Origin: Curtobacterium salicis
Lineage (GTDB): Bacteria > Actinomycetota > Actinomycetes > Actinomycetales > Microbacteriaceae
Assembly: GCF_011759505.1 (NCBI RefSeq)
Contig: NZ_JAAOYO010000001.1
Coordinates: 248,001-312,000 of the forward strand
Reading direction: 5' to 3'
DNA length: 64,000 bases
Shown: positions 27,714 through 36,851 of the stretch, in pieces
How positions within the stretch are numbered: the stretch's first letter is position 1
Layout: each line of letters begins with the position of its first letter
Made by a program: the position numbers and the translations under genes
The notes under the pieces: model-generated
The model's input: only the letters and a program-made list of their open reading frames with translations
The model's database searches: none
Told to the model about the DNA's origin: nothing

Positions 27714-27987
27714 CCGGGCCCGCGACGCGCGGTCGGACCGATCCCCACGGCGGGGCAGGATGCTGCTATCGTTGACGGGCCTACGTCCTGGTCCTCGCGT
27801 GCGGCTGCGTCGAGGACACAGTGTCGGACACGTCCTGAACGGACCTGACCGGCACGGGGGCAGAGGTTCGGGCTGTAGCCGCCCGATCCCACAGGCTCAT
27901 CCCTCTGGATCCCGTCACGGGGTCCGTCGGTGCGTGCGCGCTCCGAGACCCGTGACATCTTCAGTTCAGTACAGAGAAAAGGACCCT
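27714..27987 (+). promoter_or_regulatory. rpsD promoter and structured 5' leader
   Basis: This 274-base gap holds a TATCGT -10 candidate at 27767-27772 and a leader of about 210 bases. It contains successive stem-loops: GTCCTCG/CGAGGAC (27791-27797 with 27811-27817), GTCC/GGAC (27832-27835 with 27841-27844) and GGATCCC/GGGGTCC (27907-27913 with 27919-27925, one G-T pair). S4 autoregulates through leader RNA in other phyla, so an S4-responsive leader is plausible. No similarity to the known Firmicutes or enterobacterial S4 sites is claimed. Confidence 0.4.
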
Positions 27988-28617
27988 GTGTCTACCAAGT
28001 CACGCACCCGCAGCAAGACCCGCCTGTCTCGCGCGCTCGGCATCCCGCTGACGCCGAAGGCGGCCCGTTACCTCGAGAAGCGCCCCTACGGGCCCGGTGA
28101 GCACGGCCGTACGCGCCGTCGTCAGGACAGCGACTACGCCGTCCGTCTCCGTGAGAAGCAGCGTCTGCGCGCCCAGTACGGCATCCGCGAGAAGCAGCTC
28201 CGCATCGTCTTCGAAGAGTCCCGCAAGGCCGCCGGTCTGACCGGTGAGAACCTCGTCGAGACCCTCGAGACGCGTCTGGACGCCCTCGTGCTCCGTGCCG
28301 GTTTCGCCCGCACCACCTCGCAGGCCCGCCAGCTGATCGTGCACCGTCACATCCTGGTCGACGGCAAGCTCGTCGACCGCCCCTCCTTCCGCGTCAAGGA
28401 GGGCCAGCTGATCCACGTCAAGCAGCGCTCCGAGTCGCTCGAGCCCTTCCAGGTCGCCGCTGCCGGTGGCCACCAGGAAGTCCTCCCGAAGGTCCCGGGC
28501 TACCTCGAGGTCGAGATCGACAAGCTCCAGGCCCGCCTGGTCCGTCGCCCGAAGCGCGCCGAGGTCCCCGTGACCTGTGAAGTGCAGCTCGTCGTCGAGT
28601 ACTACGCAGCTCGCTGA
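27988..28617 (+). CDS. rpsD: 30S ribosomal protein S4
   Basis: S4 is a primary 16S rRNA-binding protein that starts 30S assembly at the 5' domain. The 209-residue protein has the S4 N-terminal domain (RLSRALGIPLTPKAARYLEK, YGPGEHG) and the S4 RNA-binding domain (about 95-160, LETRLDALVLRAGFARTTSQAR). It lacks the N-terminal zinc-binding cysteines, the C-minus type. The start at GTG 27988 is preceded by AAAGGA. It stands alone, not in the alpha operon, as often in actinobacteria outside the main ribosomal clusters. Confidence 0.97.
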   Translation: MSTKSRTRSKTRLSRALGIPLTPKAARYLEKRPYGPGEHGRTRRRQDSDYAVRLREKQRLRAQYGIREKQLRIVFEESRKAAGLTGENLVETLETRLDALVLRAGFARTTSQARQLIVHRHILVDGKLVDRPSFRVKEGQLIHVKQRSESLEPFQVAAAGGHQEVLPKVPGYLEVEIDKLQARLVRRPKRAEVPVTCEVQLVVEYYAAR

Positions 28618-28632
28618 TCCCAGCACCTGTGT

Positions 28633-28675
28633 GAACGGCGGGTCGTCCTCTGCGGAGGGCGGCCCGCCGTTCTTC
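28633..28675 (+). terminator. Hairpin terminator after rpsD
   Basis: Outer 10-bp arms (28633-28642 and 28663-28672) enclose an inner CCTC/GAGG stem, followed by TTCGT. Confidence 0.75.
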
Positions 28676-28685
28676 GTGCCCGCGC

Positions 28686-28691
28686 TACGCT
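28686..28691 (+). promoter_or_regulatory. -10 box for small membrane protein and alaS
   Basis: TACGCT, 40 bases before GTG 28732, just after the rpsD terminator. It probably drives the small gene and alaS. Confidence 0.5.
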
Positions 28692-28731
28692 GGTCGGAGG
28701 CGCGCTCGGGCGTGCGCGAGAGGGAGGCATC

Positions 28732-28926
28732 GTGAAGCAGCTGTTCTTCGTCGCCGTCGGCGTGGTCATCGGGTTCGTCGCCGCGCAGCGCGTCAGCCGG
28801 ACGCCGTCCGCCGCGCACCTCCTCGCCCAGGTCGACGCCGGGGCGAAGGCCTTCCGCGGGGCGGTCGTCGACGGGTACCGCTCCCGCGGAGCCGAGCTGC
28901 GCCCGAACGGCCAGACGCCCACCTGA
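28732..28926 (+). CDS. Small single-span membrane protein, unknown function
   Basis: A 64-residue protein with one N-terminal membrane helix (about 4-20) and a basic/amphipathic tail (VDAGAKAFRGAVVDGYRSR). GGGAGG lies 5 bases before the GTG, so translation is likely. It sits 47 bases before alaS and may be co-transcribed. Similar tiny ORFs precede alaS in related actinobacteria as far as I recall; function unknown. Confidence 0.72.
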   Translation: MKQLFFVAVGVVIGFVAAQRVSRTPSAAHLLAQVDAGAKAFRGAVVDGYRSRGAELRPNGQTPT

Positions 28927-28973
28927 CCCACCCCGAGCCTCCCGTCCCCGCCCCACGCCCTACAGGAAGCACC

Positions 28974-31631
28974 ATGCAGACCGCAGAGATCCGCCGCCGT
29001 TGGCTCCAGTTCTTCGGTGACCGCGGCCACACCGTCGTCCCGTCCGCATCGCTCGTCTCGGACGACCCGTCGCTGCTGTTCACGGTGGCCGGCATGGTGC
29101 CGTTCATCCCGTACCTGACCGGGCTCATCCCGGCGCCGTACCCCCGGGCGACGAGCGTGCAGAAGTGCATCCGCACGAACGACATCGAAGAGGTCGGCAA
29201 GACCCCTCGGCACGGCACGTTCTTCCAGATGAACGGCAACTTCTCGTTCGGGGACTACTTCAAGGAGCAGGCGATCCAGTACGCCTGGGAGTTCCTGACG
29301 AACCCGGAGTCCGACGGCGGTCTCGGGTTCCAGGCGGACGACCTCTGGGTCACGGTCTACGAAGAGGACGACGAGGCCATCGCCTTCTGGAAGCGCCACT
29401 CGACGCTGCCGGACGACCGCATCCAGCGCCTCGGCAAGGACACCAACTACTGGTCGACCGGCCAGCCCGGCCCGGCCGGCCCCTGCTCGGAGATCTTCTT
29501 CGACCGCGGTCCCGAGTACGGCGTCGACGGCGGACCCGCCACCGACGACGACCGCTACGTCGAGATCTGGAACCTGGTCTTCATGCAGTACCAGATCGCC
29601 GACGTGCGGTCGAAGTACGACTTCGAGATCACCGGCGAGCTGCCGAACAAGAACATCGACACTGGCATGGGGCTCGAGCGCGTCGCCTTCATCAAGCAGG
29701 GCGTCGACAACATGTACGAGATCGACCAGGTCCGCCCGGTCCTCGACAAGGCCGCCGAGGTCTCCGGCCGTCGTTACGGTGCCGACCACGAGGACGACGT
29801 CCGGATGCGCGTCATCGCCGACCACGTCCGGTCGGCGCTCATGCTCATCACCGACGGTGTGTCGCCGTCGAACGAGGGTCGCGGCTACATCCTCCGCCGT
29901 CTGCTCCGCCGCACGGTCCGCGCGATGCGCCTGCTCGGCGTCGAGGGCGCGACCTTCCCCCAGCTCTTCCCCGAGTCCCGCGACGCCATGCAGGACGCGT
30001 ACCCCGAGGTCGGCGAGCAGTACGACCGCATCGCCCGCATCGCGTACGCCGAGGAAGAGACCTTCCTCCGCACGCTCGCGCAGGGCACGACGATCCTCGA
30101 CGTCGCCGTCGACCGGGCCAAGCAGGACGGCCGCCCGTCGATCGGTGGCGACACGGCGTTCCTCCTGCACGACACGTTCGGCTTCCCGATCGACCTGACG
30201 ATGGAGATGGCCGAGGAAGCCGGTGTGCACGTCGACCGTTCGGCGTTCGAGACGCTGATGTCCGAGCAGCGTTCCCGCGCCAAGGCCGACGCCAAGAGCA
30301 AGAAGACCGCCTTGGCGGACCTCAGCGTCTACAGCGCGTTCCGTGCGGCGGGGGAGACCGTGTTCCTCGGCTACGACGCGCTGCAGGCCGAGAGCCGCGT
30401 CCTCGGCCTCATCGTGGACGGTCGGAGCGTCGACCGCGCCGTCGTCGGGGACATCGCCGAGGTCATCCTCGGCGAGACCTCGCTCTACGCCGAGTCCGGT
30501 GGGCAGGACGCCGACCAGGGCGCGATCGTCGGCAACGGCTTCGACCTCGAGGTGCTCGACGTGCAGCGCCCCGTGTCCGGCCTCTGGAGCCACACCGTGC
30601 AGGTCCGTTCGGGCGAGGTGGGCGTCGGTGACCCGGCGACGACCCTGGTCGACGCCGAGTACCGCCGTGGTGCGACGCAGGCGCACTCCGCCACCCACCT
30701 GGTGAACGCAGCGCTCCGTGACGTCCTCGGCCCGGAGGCACTGCAGGCCGGCTCGTACAACAAGGCCGGCTACATGCGTCTGGACTTCTCCTGGAGCCAG
30801 CCGGTGTCGCTCGAGACCCGCTCCGAGATCGAGGAGGTCGTGAACACCGCGATCCGCTCCGACCTCGAGGTCAGCACGCGGATCCTGCCGATCGACGACG
30901 CCAAGGCGCTCGGCGCCCAGGCGCTGTTCGGTGAGAAGTACGGTGCCGAGGTCCGCATGGTCGACATCGGCGGCCCGTGGTCCCGCGAGCTCTGCGGTGG
31001 CATCCACGTGGCCTCCAGCGCCCAGGTCGGCCTCGTCAACCTCGTCGGCGAGTCCAGCGTCGGGTCGACCAACCGCCGCGTCGAGGCCCTGGTCGGGATC
31101 GAGGGCTTCCGCGAGCTCGCCGTCGAGCGGACCATCGTGTCCCAGCTCTCGAGCGCGCTCAAGGCACCGCGCGACGACCTGCCCGGCCGCGTGCAGTCGC
31201 TGCTCGACGACCTGAAGACCGCCCAGAAGCGGATCGCCGAGTTCGAGTCGGCGAACCTGCAGCAGCGCGTGCCGGCGATCGCCCGGACCGCACAGCGCGT
31301 CGGTGCCGTGACGCTCGTCGCGCAGGTCGTCGACGGACTGTCGTCCGGCGACGACCTCCGTGCCCTCGCCACCGGTGTCCGCGGCCAGCTCGGTCCGGAC
31401 GCCGCCGTGGTCGTGCTCGGTGCGGTCGTCGGCGGCAAGCCGGTCGTCATCGTCGCGACGAACGACGCGGCACGCGCAGCCGGTGTCCAGGCGGGCCCGC
31501 TCGCCAAGGAGGCCGCCGGTGTCCTCGGCGGCGGTGGCGGCGGCAAGCCGGACCTGGCGCAGGGTGGTGGCACCGACGCGTCGGCGCTGCCCGCGGCCCT
31601 CCGCGCCGTGTCCGACCGCGTCGCGGCCTGA
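28974..31631 (+). CDS. alaS: Alanyl-tRNA synthetase
   Basis: AlaS charges tRNA-Ala and edits Ser/Gly mischarges. The 885-residue protein has the class II catalytic domain (SVQKCIRTNDIEEVGKTPRH, HGTFFQMNGNFSFGDYF), the tRNA-recognition domain, the editing domain with zinc ligands HSATH and CGGIH, and the C-terminal DHHA1 domain with the Gly-rich GGGGGGKPDLAQGGG. Length is normal. AGGAAG precedes the ATG. ruvX starts 3 bases after its stop. Confidence 0.98.
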   Translation: MQTAEIRRRWLQFFGDRGHTVVPSASLVSDDPSLLFTVAGMVPFIPYLTGLIPAPYPRATSVQKCIRTNDIEEVGKTPRHGTFFQMNGNFSFGDYFKEQAIQYAWEFLTNPESDGGLGFQADDLWVTVYEEDDEAIAFWKRHSTLPDDRIQRLGKDTNYWSTGQPGPAGPCSEIFFDRGPEYGVDGGPATDDDRYVEIWNLVFMQYQIADVRSKYDFEITGELPNKNIDTGMGLERVAFIKQGVDNMYEIDQVRPVLDKAAEVSGRRYGADHEDDVRMRVIADHVRSALMLITDGVSPSNEGRGYILRRLLRRTVRAMRLLGVEGATFPQLFPESRDAMQDAYPEVGEQYDRIARIAYAEEETFLRTLAQGTTILDVAVDRAKQDGRPSIGGDTAFLLHDTFGFPIDLTMEMAEEAGVHVDRSAFETLMSEQRSRAKADAKSKKTALADLSVYSAFRAAGETVFLGYDALQAESRVLGLIVDGRSVDRAVVGDIAEVILGETSLYAESGGQDADQGAIVGNGFDLEVLDVQRPVSGLWSHTVQVRSGEVGVGDPATTLVDAEYRRGATQAHSATHLVNAALRDVLGPEALQAGSYNKAGYMRLDFSWSQPVSLETRSEIEEVVNTAIRSDLEVSTRILPIDDAKALGAQALFGEKYGAEVRMVDIGGPWSRELCGGIHVASSAQVGLVNLVGESSVGSTNRRVEALVGIEGFRELAVERTIVSQLSSALKAPRDDLPGRVQSLLDDLKTAQKRIAEFESANLQQRVPAIARTAQRVGAVTLVAQVVDGLSSGDDLRALATGVRGQLGPDAAVVVLGAVVGGKPVVIVATNDAARAAGVQAGPLAKEAAGVLGGGGGGKPDLAQGGGTDASALPAALRAVSDRVAA

Positions 31632-31633
31632 CG

Positions 31634-32083
31634 GTGACGATCCGTTCCGGGCGCCGGCTCGGCATCGACGTCGGCCGGGCCCGGATCGGGGTCGCCGTGT
31701 GCGACCGCGACGGGTTCCTCGCGACCCCGGTGGAGACCGTCCGTCGGGACGACTCGGCCGACCTCCGGCGGATCCTGGCGATCGCGGAGGAGTACGACGT
31801 GCTCGAGGTCGTCGTCGGGCTCCCGCTCTCGATGTCCGGCGGTGACACCCCCTCGACGACCGATGCCCGCGAGTTCGCAGCCCGGATCGCAGCGCACCGA
31901 CCGGTCCGACTCGTCGACGAACGACTGTCGACGGTGACGGCGCAACGGGGGCTGCACCAGGCGGGGAAGAACACCAAGAAGTCCCGCGCCGTGATCGACC
32001 AAGCCGCCGCTGTTATCATTCTGCAACATGCGCTCGACCACGAGCGCGCAGCCGGCGCCCCACCCGGGGCCGAACTCCCCTGA
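31634..32083 (+). CDS. ruvX: Holliday junction resolvase-like YqgF (RuvX)
   Basis: A 149-residue RNase H-fold protein of the YqgF family, probably acting in pre-16S rRNA 5' end processing. Motifs are GIDVGRARIGVAVCD, VVGLPLSMSG and VDERLSTVTA, the three acidic strands of the fold, then DQAAAVIILQHALD. GTG start 3 bases after alaS. The alaS-ruvX-mltG order is typical of Actinobacteria. Confidence 0.94.
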   Translation: MTIRSGRRLGIDVGRARIGVAVCDRDGFLATPVETVRRDDSADLRRILAIAEEYDVLEVVVGLPLSMSGGDTPSTTDAREFAARIAAHRPVRLVDERLSTVTAQRGLHQAGKNTKKSRAVIDQAAAVIILQHALDHERAAGAPPGAELP

Positions 32084-32154
32084 CAGCTGCCCTCCCGGTC
32101 CCGCCCCAGCGGACCGGAGCCGTGCGGAGTTCCCGACCGAGAGACCGAGGACCG

Positions 32155-33720
32155 TTGGCAGACGATCTGGACTGGAACGCGATCATCGCGACCGGCAACG
32201 ACGCCGAGCGCCGTGACCGCACGGGGACCCGCCGAGGCGAGGGACCCGAGACACGCACGGACGACCCGCCGCTCTCCCGCCGGGAAGCCCGTGCGGCACG
32301 AGCGCGGGCCGGAGCGCCCGACCCCGCGGCGGAGGACGCCGGGAGGCCCGACCCCCGACCCAGCGTTGGTGCGGCTCCGGTGGACGGTGACGTCGACCCC
32401 GACGTGCACGCGCTCCTCGGCGGCTCGCTCAACAGCGGCGCCGTCCCGGGCACCGCGGCTCCGGCCGACGGCCGTCCGACAGAGGACCTGGAGGACGAGG
32501 GCGCACCCGCGGTGCGCCGACGTGGCACCTGGCAGGGCGTCGACGGCGACGAGCCCGACCGGGCCGGCGGCGACGGTGACGGACCTGACGACGACGGCGG
32601 GCGACGTGGCGGAGGCGGGGGAGCCTCCCGGCCACCGCGCGACGAGCGTCCGAGGCGGCGGAAGGGCCCGCTCATCGCGGGGATCATCATCGTCGCGATC
32701 GTCGTCGCGGGTGGTGCCGTCGCCTACAACTTCGCGGCCCCCAAGATCCAGGCCATCGCCAGTGCGATCTCCGGCTCGAAGGAGACGACCGACTACACCG
32801 GTGACGGGACGTCGAAGGTCACCGTGACGATCAAGGACGGCGACATCGGCGAGGACGTCGCCGCGACGCTGCAGCGCAGCGGCGTGGTCAAGACCTCGAA
32901 GGCGTTCTACCAACTCCTGCTCTCGTCACCGAACGTCCAGTTCCAGCCGGGCTCGTACGCGTTGAAGAAGCAGATGAGTTCGAAGGCGGCGCTCTCCGCG
33001 CTCCAGGACAAGTCGAACCGCGTCGAGGACCCGTCCATCGTCGTTCCCGAGGGCACGGCGCTCCAGGACATCGAAGCCGGCATGGTCTCGAAGGCCGGTC
33101 TCAGCAAGGCGGACGTCGAGGCGGCCGCGAAGGACGTCTCCGCGTACGGGCTGCCGTCGGGGGTCACCACGCTCGAGGGCTGGCTGTTCCCCGCGACCTA
33201 CCCGATCAACCCGAAGTGGACCGCGAAGCAGTACTTCCAGACCATGGTCGACACCATGAAGAAGCACCTGACGGACGCCGGTGTCGCCGAGGCCGACCAG
33301 GAGCGGGTCATCGTGTTCGCGTCGCTCGTGCAGAAGGAAGCCGGCCTGGCCGCCGACTACCCGAAGGTCGCACGGGTCTTCCAGAACCGGCTCGATGACG
33401 GCATGCGGCTGCAGTCCGACGCCACGGTCGCGTACGGCACCGGCAACACGCACACGGTGACCACGACCGACGCCGAGCGTGCCGACACGTCGAACCCGTA
33501 CAACACCTACCAGCACGACGGGTTGCCCCCGGCACCGATCTCGAACCCCGGTGACGTGGCGATCAAGGCGGTCGTGCACCCGGCGGACGGCGGATGGCAC
33601 TACTTCGTCACGGTGAACCTGGAGACGGGCGAGACCGCCTTCTCGGACACCTACGACCAGCACCTGGTCGCCGTGCAGCAGTTCCAGAGCTGGTTGCGGG
33701 CACACCCCGACTACCAGTAG
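32155..33720 (+). CDS. mltG: Endolytic murein transglycosylase MltG
   Basis: MltG cleaves nascent glycan strands at the membrane. The 521-residue protein has a long cytoplasmic, Asp/Arg/Gly-rich disordered N-terminus (1-170), one membrane helix (about 172-196) and an extracytoplasmic YceG domain with a LysM-like part (about 220-280). The catalytic Glu is E395 in ASLVQKEAG, followed by KVARVFQNRL and the DGLPPAPISNPG end motif. A TTG start is chosen because the protein then begins MADDLDW with GAGG just upstream; GTG 32122 would add 11 residues. Confidence 0.92.
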   Translation: MADDLDWNAIIATGNDAERRDRTGTRRGEGPETRTDDPPLSRREARAARARAGAPDPAAEDAGRPDPRPSVGAAPVDGDVDPDVHALLGGSLNSGAVPGTAAPADGRPTEDLEDEGAPAVRRRGTWQGVDGDEPDRAGGDGDGPDDDGGRRGGGGGASRPPRDERPRRRKGPLIAGIIIVAIVVAGGAVAYNFAAPKIQAIASAISGSKETTDYTGDGTSKVTVTIKDGDIGEDVAATLQRSGVVKTSKAFYQLLLSSPNVQFQPGSYALKKQMSSKAALSALQDKSNRVEDPSIVVPEGTALQDIEAGMVSKAGLSKADVEAAAKDVSAYGLPSGVTTLEGWLFPATYPINPKWTAKQYFQTMVDTMKKHLTDAGVAEADQERVIVFASLVQKEAGLAADYPKVARVFQNRLDDGMRLQSDATVAYGTGNTHTVTTTDAERADTSNPYNTYQHDGLPPAPISNPGDVAIKAVVHPADGGWHYFVTVNLETGETAFSDTYDQHLVAVQQFQSWLRAHPDYQ

Positions 33721-33746
33721 TCGGCACGGCCGGCGGATCATCGCGC

Positions 33747-33794
33747 GACGGGCGACGATCGGTGCACCTCGCGGTACACCGGCCGTCGCCCGTC
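33747..33794 (+). terminator. Hairpin terminator after mltG
   Basis: 11-bp arms (33747-33757 and 33784-33794) with inner GGTG/CACC pairing, between mltG and the aroC Shine-Dalgarno. Confidence 0.65.
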
Positions 33795-33813
33795 CCTGTG
33801 GGAGGATGGGGTC

Positions 33814-35034
33814 ATGCTTCGTTGGTTGACCGCTGGTGAGTCCCACGGACCCGAACTGATCGCCATGATGGAAGGCCTCCCGGCCGGCGTCCCGGTGTCG
33901 TACGAGTCCATCCGCGCCGACCTCGCGCGCCGCAAGCTCGGTTACGGCCGTGGCTCGCGCATGAAGTTCGAGCAGGACGAGCTCCACCTGTCCGGTGGCG
34001 TCCGGCACGGCTTCTCGATGGGCAGCCCGATCGCGATCCGCATCGGCAACACCGAGTGGCCCAAGTGGGTCGAGGTGATGAACCCCGAGCCGATCGAGCA
34101 GACCGACGCGTCGCGCGGCCGCGGTGCACCCCTGACCCGTCCGCGCCCCGGGCACGCCGACCTGGTCGGCATGCAGAAGTACGGCTTCGACGAGGCCCGT
34201 CCGATCCTCGAGCGCGCGTCGGCCCGTGAGACCGCGGCCCGTGTCGCCCTCGGTGCCGTCGCGAAGTCCTTCCTCGCCGAACTCGGCATGACCTCGGTGG
34301 CGCACACCCTGCAGGTCGGGACCGTCCGCGTGCCGGACGACGCCGTGCTGCCCGTGCCCGAGGACGTCGACCGCCTGGACGACGACCAGCTCCGGTGCTC
34401 CGACCCGGCGACCTCGGAGCGCATGGTGACCGAGGTCGAGGCCGCGAAGAAGGACGGCGACACGCTCGGCGGCGTCGTCGAGGTCCTGTTCTACGGCGTC
34501 CCGCCGGGGCTCGGCTCGCACGTGCAGTGGGACCGTCGCCTCGACGCCCGGCTGGCCGCCGCGATCATGGGCATCCAGGCGATCAAGGGCGTGGAGGTCG
34601 GTGACGGCTTCGCGACCGCTGCCCGCCGTGGGTCCGCCGCCCACGACGAGCTCCAGCGCGAGGACGGCGAGATCGTCCGCACCACCGACCGTGCCGGCGG
34701 GACGGAGGGTGGCATGTCCACCGGCACCGTCCTCCGCGTCCGAGCGGCGATGAAGCCCATCGCGACCGTGCCGCACGCCCTGCAGACCATCGACGTCGCC
34801 ACCGGCGAGGACGCGAGCGCCCACCACCAGCGCTCGGACGTCTGCGCAGTACCGGCCGCGGGCGTCGTGGCCGAGGCGATGGTGGCGCTCGTGCTCGCCG
34901 ACGCCGTGCTCGAGAAGTTCGGCGGGGACAACGTCGCCGAGACCAAGCGCAACCTCGAGGGCTACCTCGCGGCGATCCCGGACACCCTCCGGACCCGCCG
35001 CACCGAGTCGACCGCGCAGACCTCCGCCTGGTGA
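33814..35034 (+). CDS. aroC: Chorismate synthase
   Basis: AroC converts EPSP to chorismate with reduced FMN, the last shikimate step. The 406-residue protein begins [15 protein letters not shown] and has [37 protein letters not shown] and [16 protein letters not shown], all family signatures. GGAGGA lies 7 bases before the ATG. The next gene overlaps by 4 bases, starting aroC-aroK-aroB. Confidence 0.97.
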   Translation: MLRWLTAGESHGPELIAMMEGLPAGVPVSYESIRADLARRKLGYGRGSRMKFEQDELHLSGGVRHGFSMGSPIAIRIGNTEWPKWVEVMNPEPIEQTDASRGRGAPLTRPRPGHADLVGMQKYGFDEARPILERASARETAARVALGAVAKSFLAELGMTSVAHTLQVGTVRVPDDAVLPVPEDVDRLDDDQLRCSDPATSERMVTEVEAAKKDGDTLGGVVEVLFYGVPPGLGSHVQWDRRLDARLAAAIMGIQAIKGVEVGDGFATAARRGSAAHDELQREDGEIVRTTDRAGGTEGGMSTGTVLRVRAAMKPIATVPHALQTIDVATGEDASAHHQRSDVCAVPAAGVVAEAMVALVLADAVLEKFGGDNVAETKRNLEGYLAAIPDTLRTRRTESTAQTSAW

Positions 35035-35699
35035 CCGGGGCCGACGTCCCGCGCGGGGCCGACCTGCCACCCGACACCCCGGGTCCCATCGTCGTGATCG
35101 GGCCGATGGGCGCCGGCAAGTCGAGCGTCGGACGCCGGGTGGCGAAGGCCCTCGGCGTGCCCTTCACGGACACCGACCGGGTCATCGCCCGCGAGCACGG
35201 CCCGATCCCGCAGCTGTTCGCGGAGCGGGGCGAGCCGGCGTTCCGGGAACTCGAAGCCGCCGCGGTCCGTCAGGCCATGCAGACCGGTGGTGTCGTGTCG
35301 GTCGGCGGGGGAGCGGTGATGCACCCCGACACCCGAGCGGCCATGACCGGTGCGCACGTCGTGCTGCTCACCGTGACGGCCGAAGCGGTGGCCGCCCGGA
35401 TCGCGGGCAGCGACCGGCCGCTCATCGCCTCCGGGGGCATCACGGCGTGGCAGCGCATCCTCGACGAGCGCGCCCCGACCTACGCCGCGCTCGCACACGT
35501 CGTGCTCGACACCTCACGTCGGCCGATGTCCCGGGTCGCCGACGACGTCGTCGCGTGGGTCCGGAGCACCGTCCAGGACACCGCCGGGGACGCCGACACC
35601 AGCGCGCCGCCCTCCGCGACACCGCCGACCGCGGCACCGCCCACTGCGGCACCGCCCACTGCGGCACCGCCCGCAACCCCCGACGAAGGAGCACCGTGA
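35031..35699 (+). CDS. aroK: Shikimate kinase with Pro/Ala-rich tail
   Basis: AroK phosphorylates shikimate at O3. The 222-residue protein has the P-loop GPMGAGKSS (about 24-32), the shikimate-binding Asp/Arg region ([11 protein letters not shown]), VSVGGGAVM, and the lid Arg in SDRPLI. The kinase fold ends near residue 180; a 40-residue Pro/Thr/Ala tail follows, built on 15-base repeats, and is not needed for activity. GTG overlaps aroC by 4 bases and its stop overlaps aroB by 4. Confidence 0.95.
   Translation: MTGADVPRGADLPPDTPGPIVVIGPMGAGKSSVGRRVAKALGVPFTDTDRVIAREHGPIPQLFAERGEPAFRELEAAAVRQAMQTGGVVSVGGGAVMHPDTRAAMTGAHVVLLTVTAEAVAARIAGSDRPLIASGGITAWQRILDERAPTYAALAHVVLDTSRRPMSRVADDVVAWVRSTVQDTAGDADTSAPPSATPPTAAPPTAAPPTAAPPATPDEGAP
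35621..35665 (+). repeat. 15-bp tandem repeat in aroK tail
   Basis: Three copies of ACCGCC(G/C)AC(C/T)GCGGC encode PPTAA-type units; two copies are identical. The array lies in the C-terminal tail just before the aroB start, so copy-number change would alter only the tail. Confidence 0.8.
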
Positions 35700-36793
35700 C
35701 CGAGTCGACCCTGCCCGAGGGCACCACCGAGATCCGCGTCGGCGGCCAGGACGGCTACGTCGTCGCGGTCGGCAACGGCCTGCTCGCCTCGGTCCCCGCC
35801 CTGCTCGGCCCGCGCGTGGCGAAGGTCCTCATCGTGCACGCCCCGACCCTGGGCGCCCGTGCCGAGGACCTCCGCCAGCTGCTCGTCGGCGCCGGCCTCG
35901 AGGCCCTGATCGCCGAGGTGCCCGACGCCGAGGCGGCCAAGCGCATCGAGGTCGCCTCGTTCTGCTGGCAGGTCATGGGCCAGTCCGACTTCACCCGGAC
36001 CGACGCCGTCATCGGCCTCGGCGGCGGAGCCGTGACCGACCTGGCCGGGTTCGTCGCCGCCACCTGGCTGCGCGGCGTGCCCTACCTGTCGATGCCGACG
36101 ACGGTGCTCGGCCTCGTCGACGCGAGTGTCGGCGGCAAGACCGGCATCAACACGAACGAGGGCAAGAACCTGGTCGGAGCCTTCGCCGCGCCGCGGGCGG
36201 TGGTCGGCGACCTCGACCTGCTGCGGACGCTGCCCCGGAACGAGATCCTGGCCGGCTTCGCCGAGATCGTGAAGGCCGGGTTCATCGCTGTGCCGGAGAT
36301 CCTCGACGTGATCGAGGCGGACGTCGACCGCGTCACCGACCCCACGACGCCGGAGTTCCGCCGCGTGGTCGAGCTCGCGATCGAGTTGAAGGCCCAGGTC
36401 GTCTCCGAGGACTTCACGGAGCAGGGTCGCCGCGAGGTCCTCAACTACGGGCACACGCTGGGACACGCGATCGAGCACGCCGAGCGGTACCAGTGGCGGC
36501 ACGGTGCGGCCGTCGCCGTCGGCATGGTCTTCGCCGCCGAGCTCGCACGCCTCACCGGGCACCTGGACGACGCGACCGTCGACCGGCACCGGTCGATCCT
36601 GGACTCCCTGTCGCTGCCGACGTCGTACCCGCTCGGCCGCTGGCAGAGCCTGCTGGCGACGATGCGCCGCGACAAGAAGGCGCGGGCCGGCATGCTCCGC
36701 TTCATCATCCTCGATGCGGTCGGCAAGCCCGTGACGCTCGAGGGCCCGGAGGACCACCTGCTCTTCACCGCCTACCAGGAGGTCGGCGCCTGA
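35696..36793 (+). CDS. aroB: 3-dehydroquinate synthase
   Basis: AroB converts DAHP to 3-dehydroquinate using NAD and a metal ion. The 365-residue protein has the NAD-binding GLGGGAVTDLAGFVAATW, the STVGGKTG-equivalent DASVGGKTGINTNEGKNLVGAF, and the metal-ligand His pair in LNYGHTLGHAIEH. The GTG start is preceded by AAGGAG and overlaps aroK by 4 bases. Confidence 0.97.
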   Translation: MTESTLPEGTTEIRVGGQDGYVVAVGNGLLASVPALLGPRVAKVLIVHAPTLGARAEDLRQLLVGAGLEALIAEVPDAEAAKRIEVASFCWQVMGQSDFTRTDAVIGLGGGAVTDLAGFVAATWLRGVPYLSMPTTVLGLVDASVGGKTGINTNEGKNLVGAFAAPRAVVGDLDLLRTLPRNEILAGFAEIVKAGFIAVPEILDVIEADVDRVTDPTTPEFRRVVELAIELKAQVVSEDFTEQGRREVLNYGHTLGHAIEHAERYQWRHGAAVAVGMVFAAELARLTGHLDDATVDRHRSILDSLSLPTSYPLGRWQSLLATMRRDKKARAGMLRFIILDAVGKPVTLEGPEDHLLFTAYQEVGA

Positions 36794-36839
36794 GCGCCTG
36801 AGCACGCCCCGCGCCCCGCTGGACCTCAGGCCCGCGGAG

Positions 36840-36845
36840 CAGACT
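36840..36845 (+). promoter_or_regulatory. Possible -10 box for ABC1 kinase gene
   Basis: CAGACT ends 6 bases before GTG 36852. It matches the window's leaderless spacing but has C instead of T in the first position. Confidence 0.35.
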
Positions 36846-36851
36846 GGCGGA

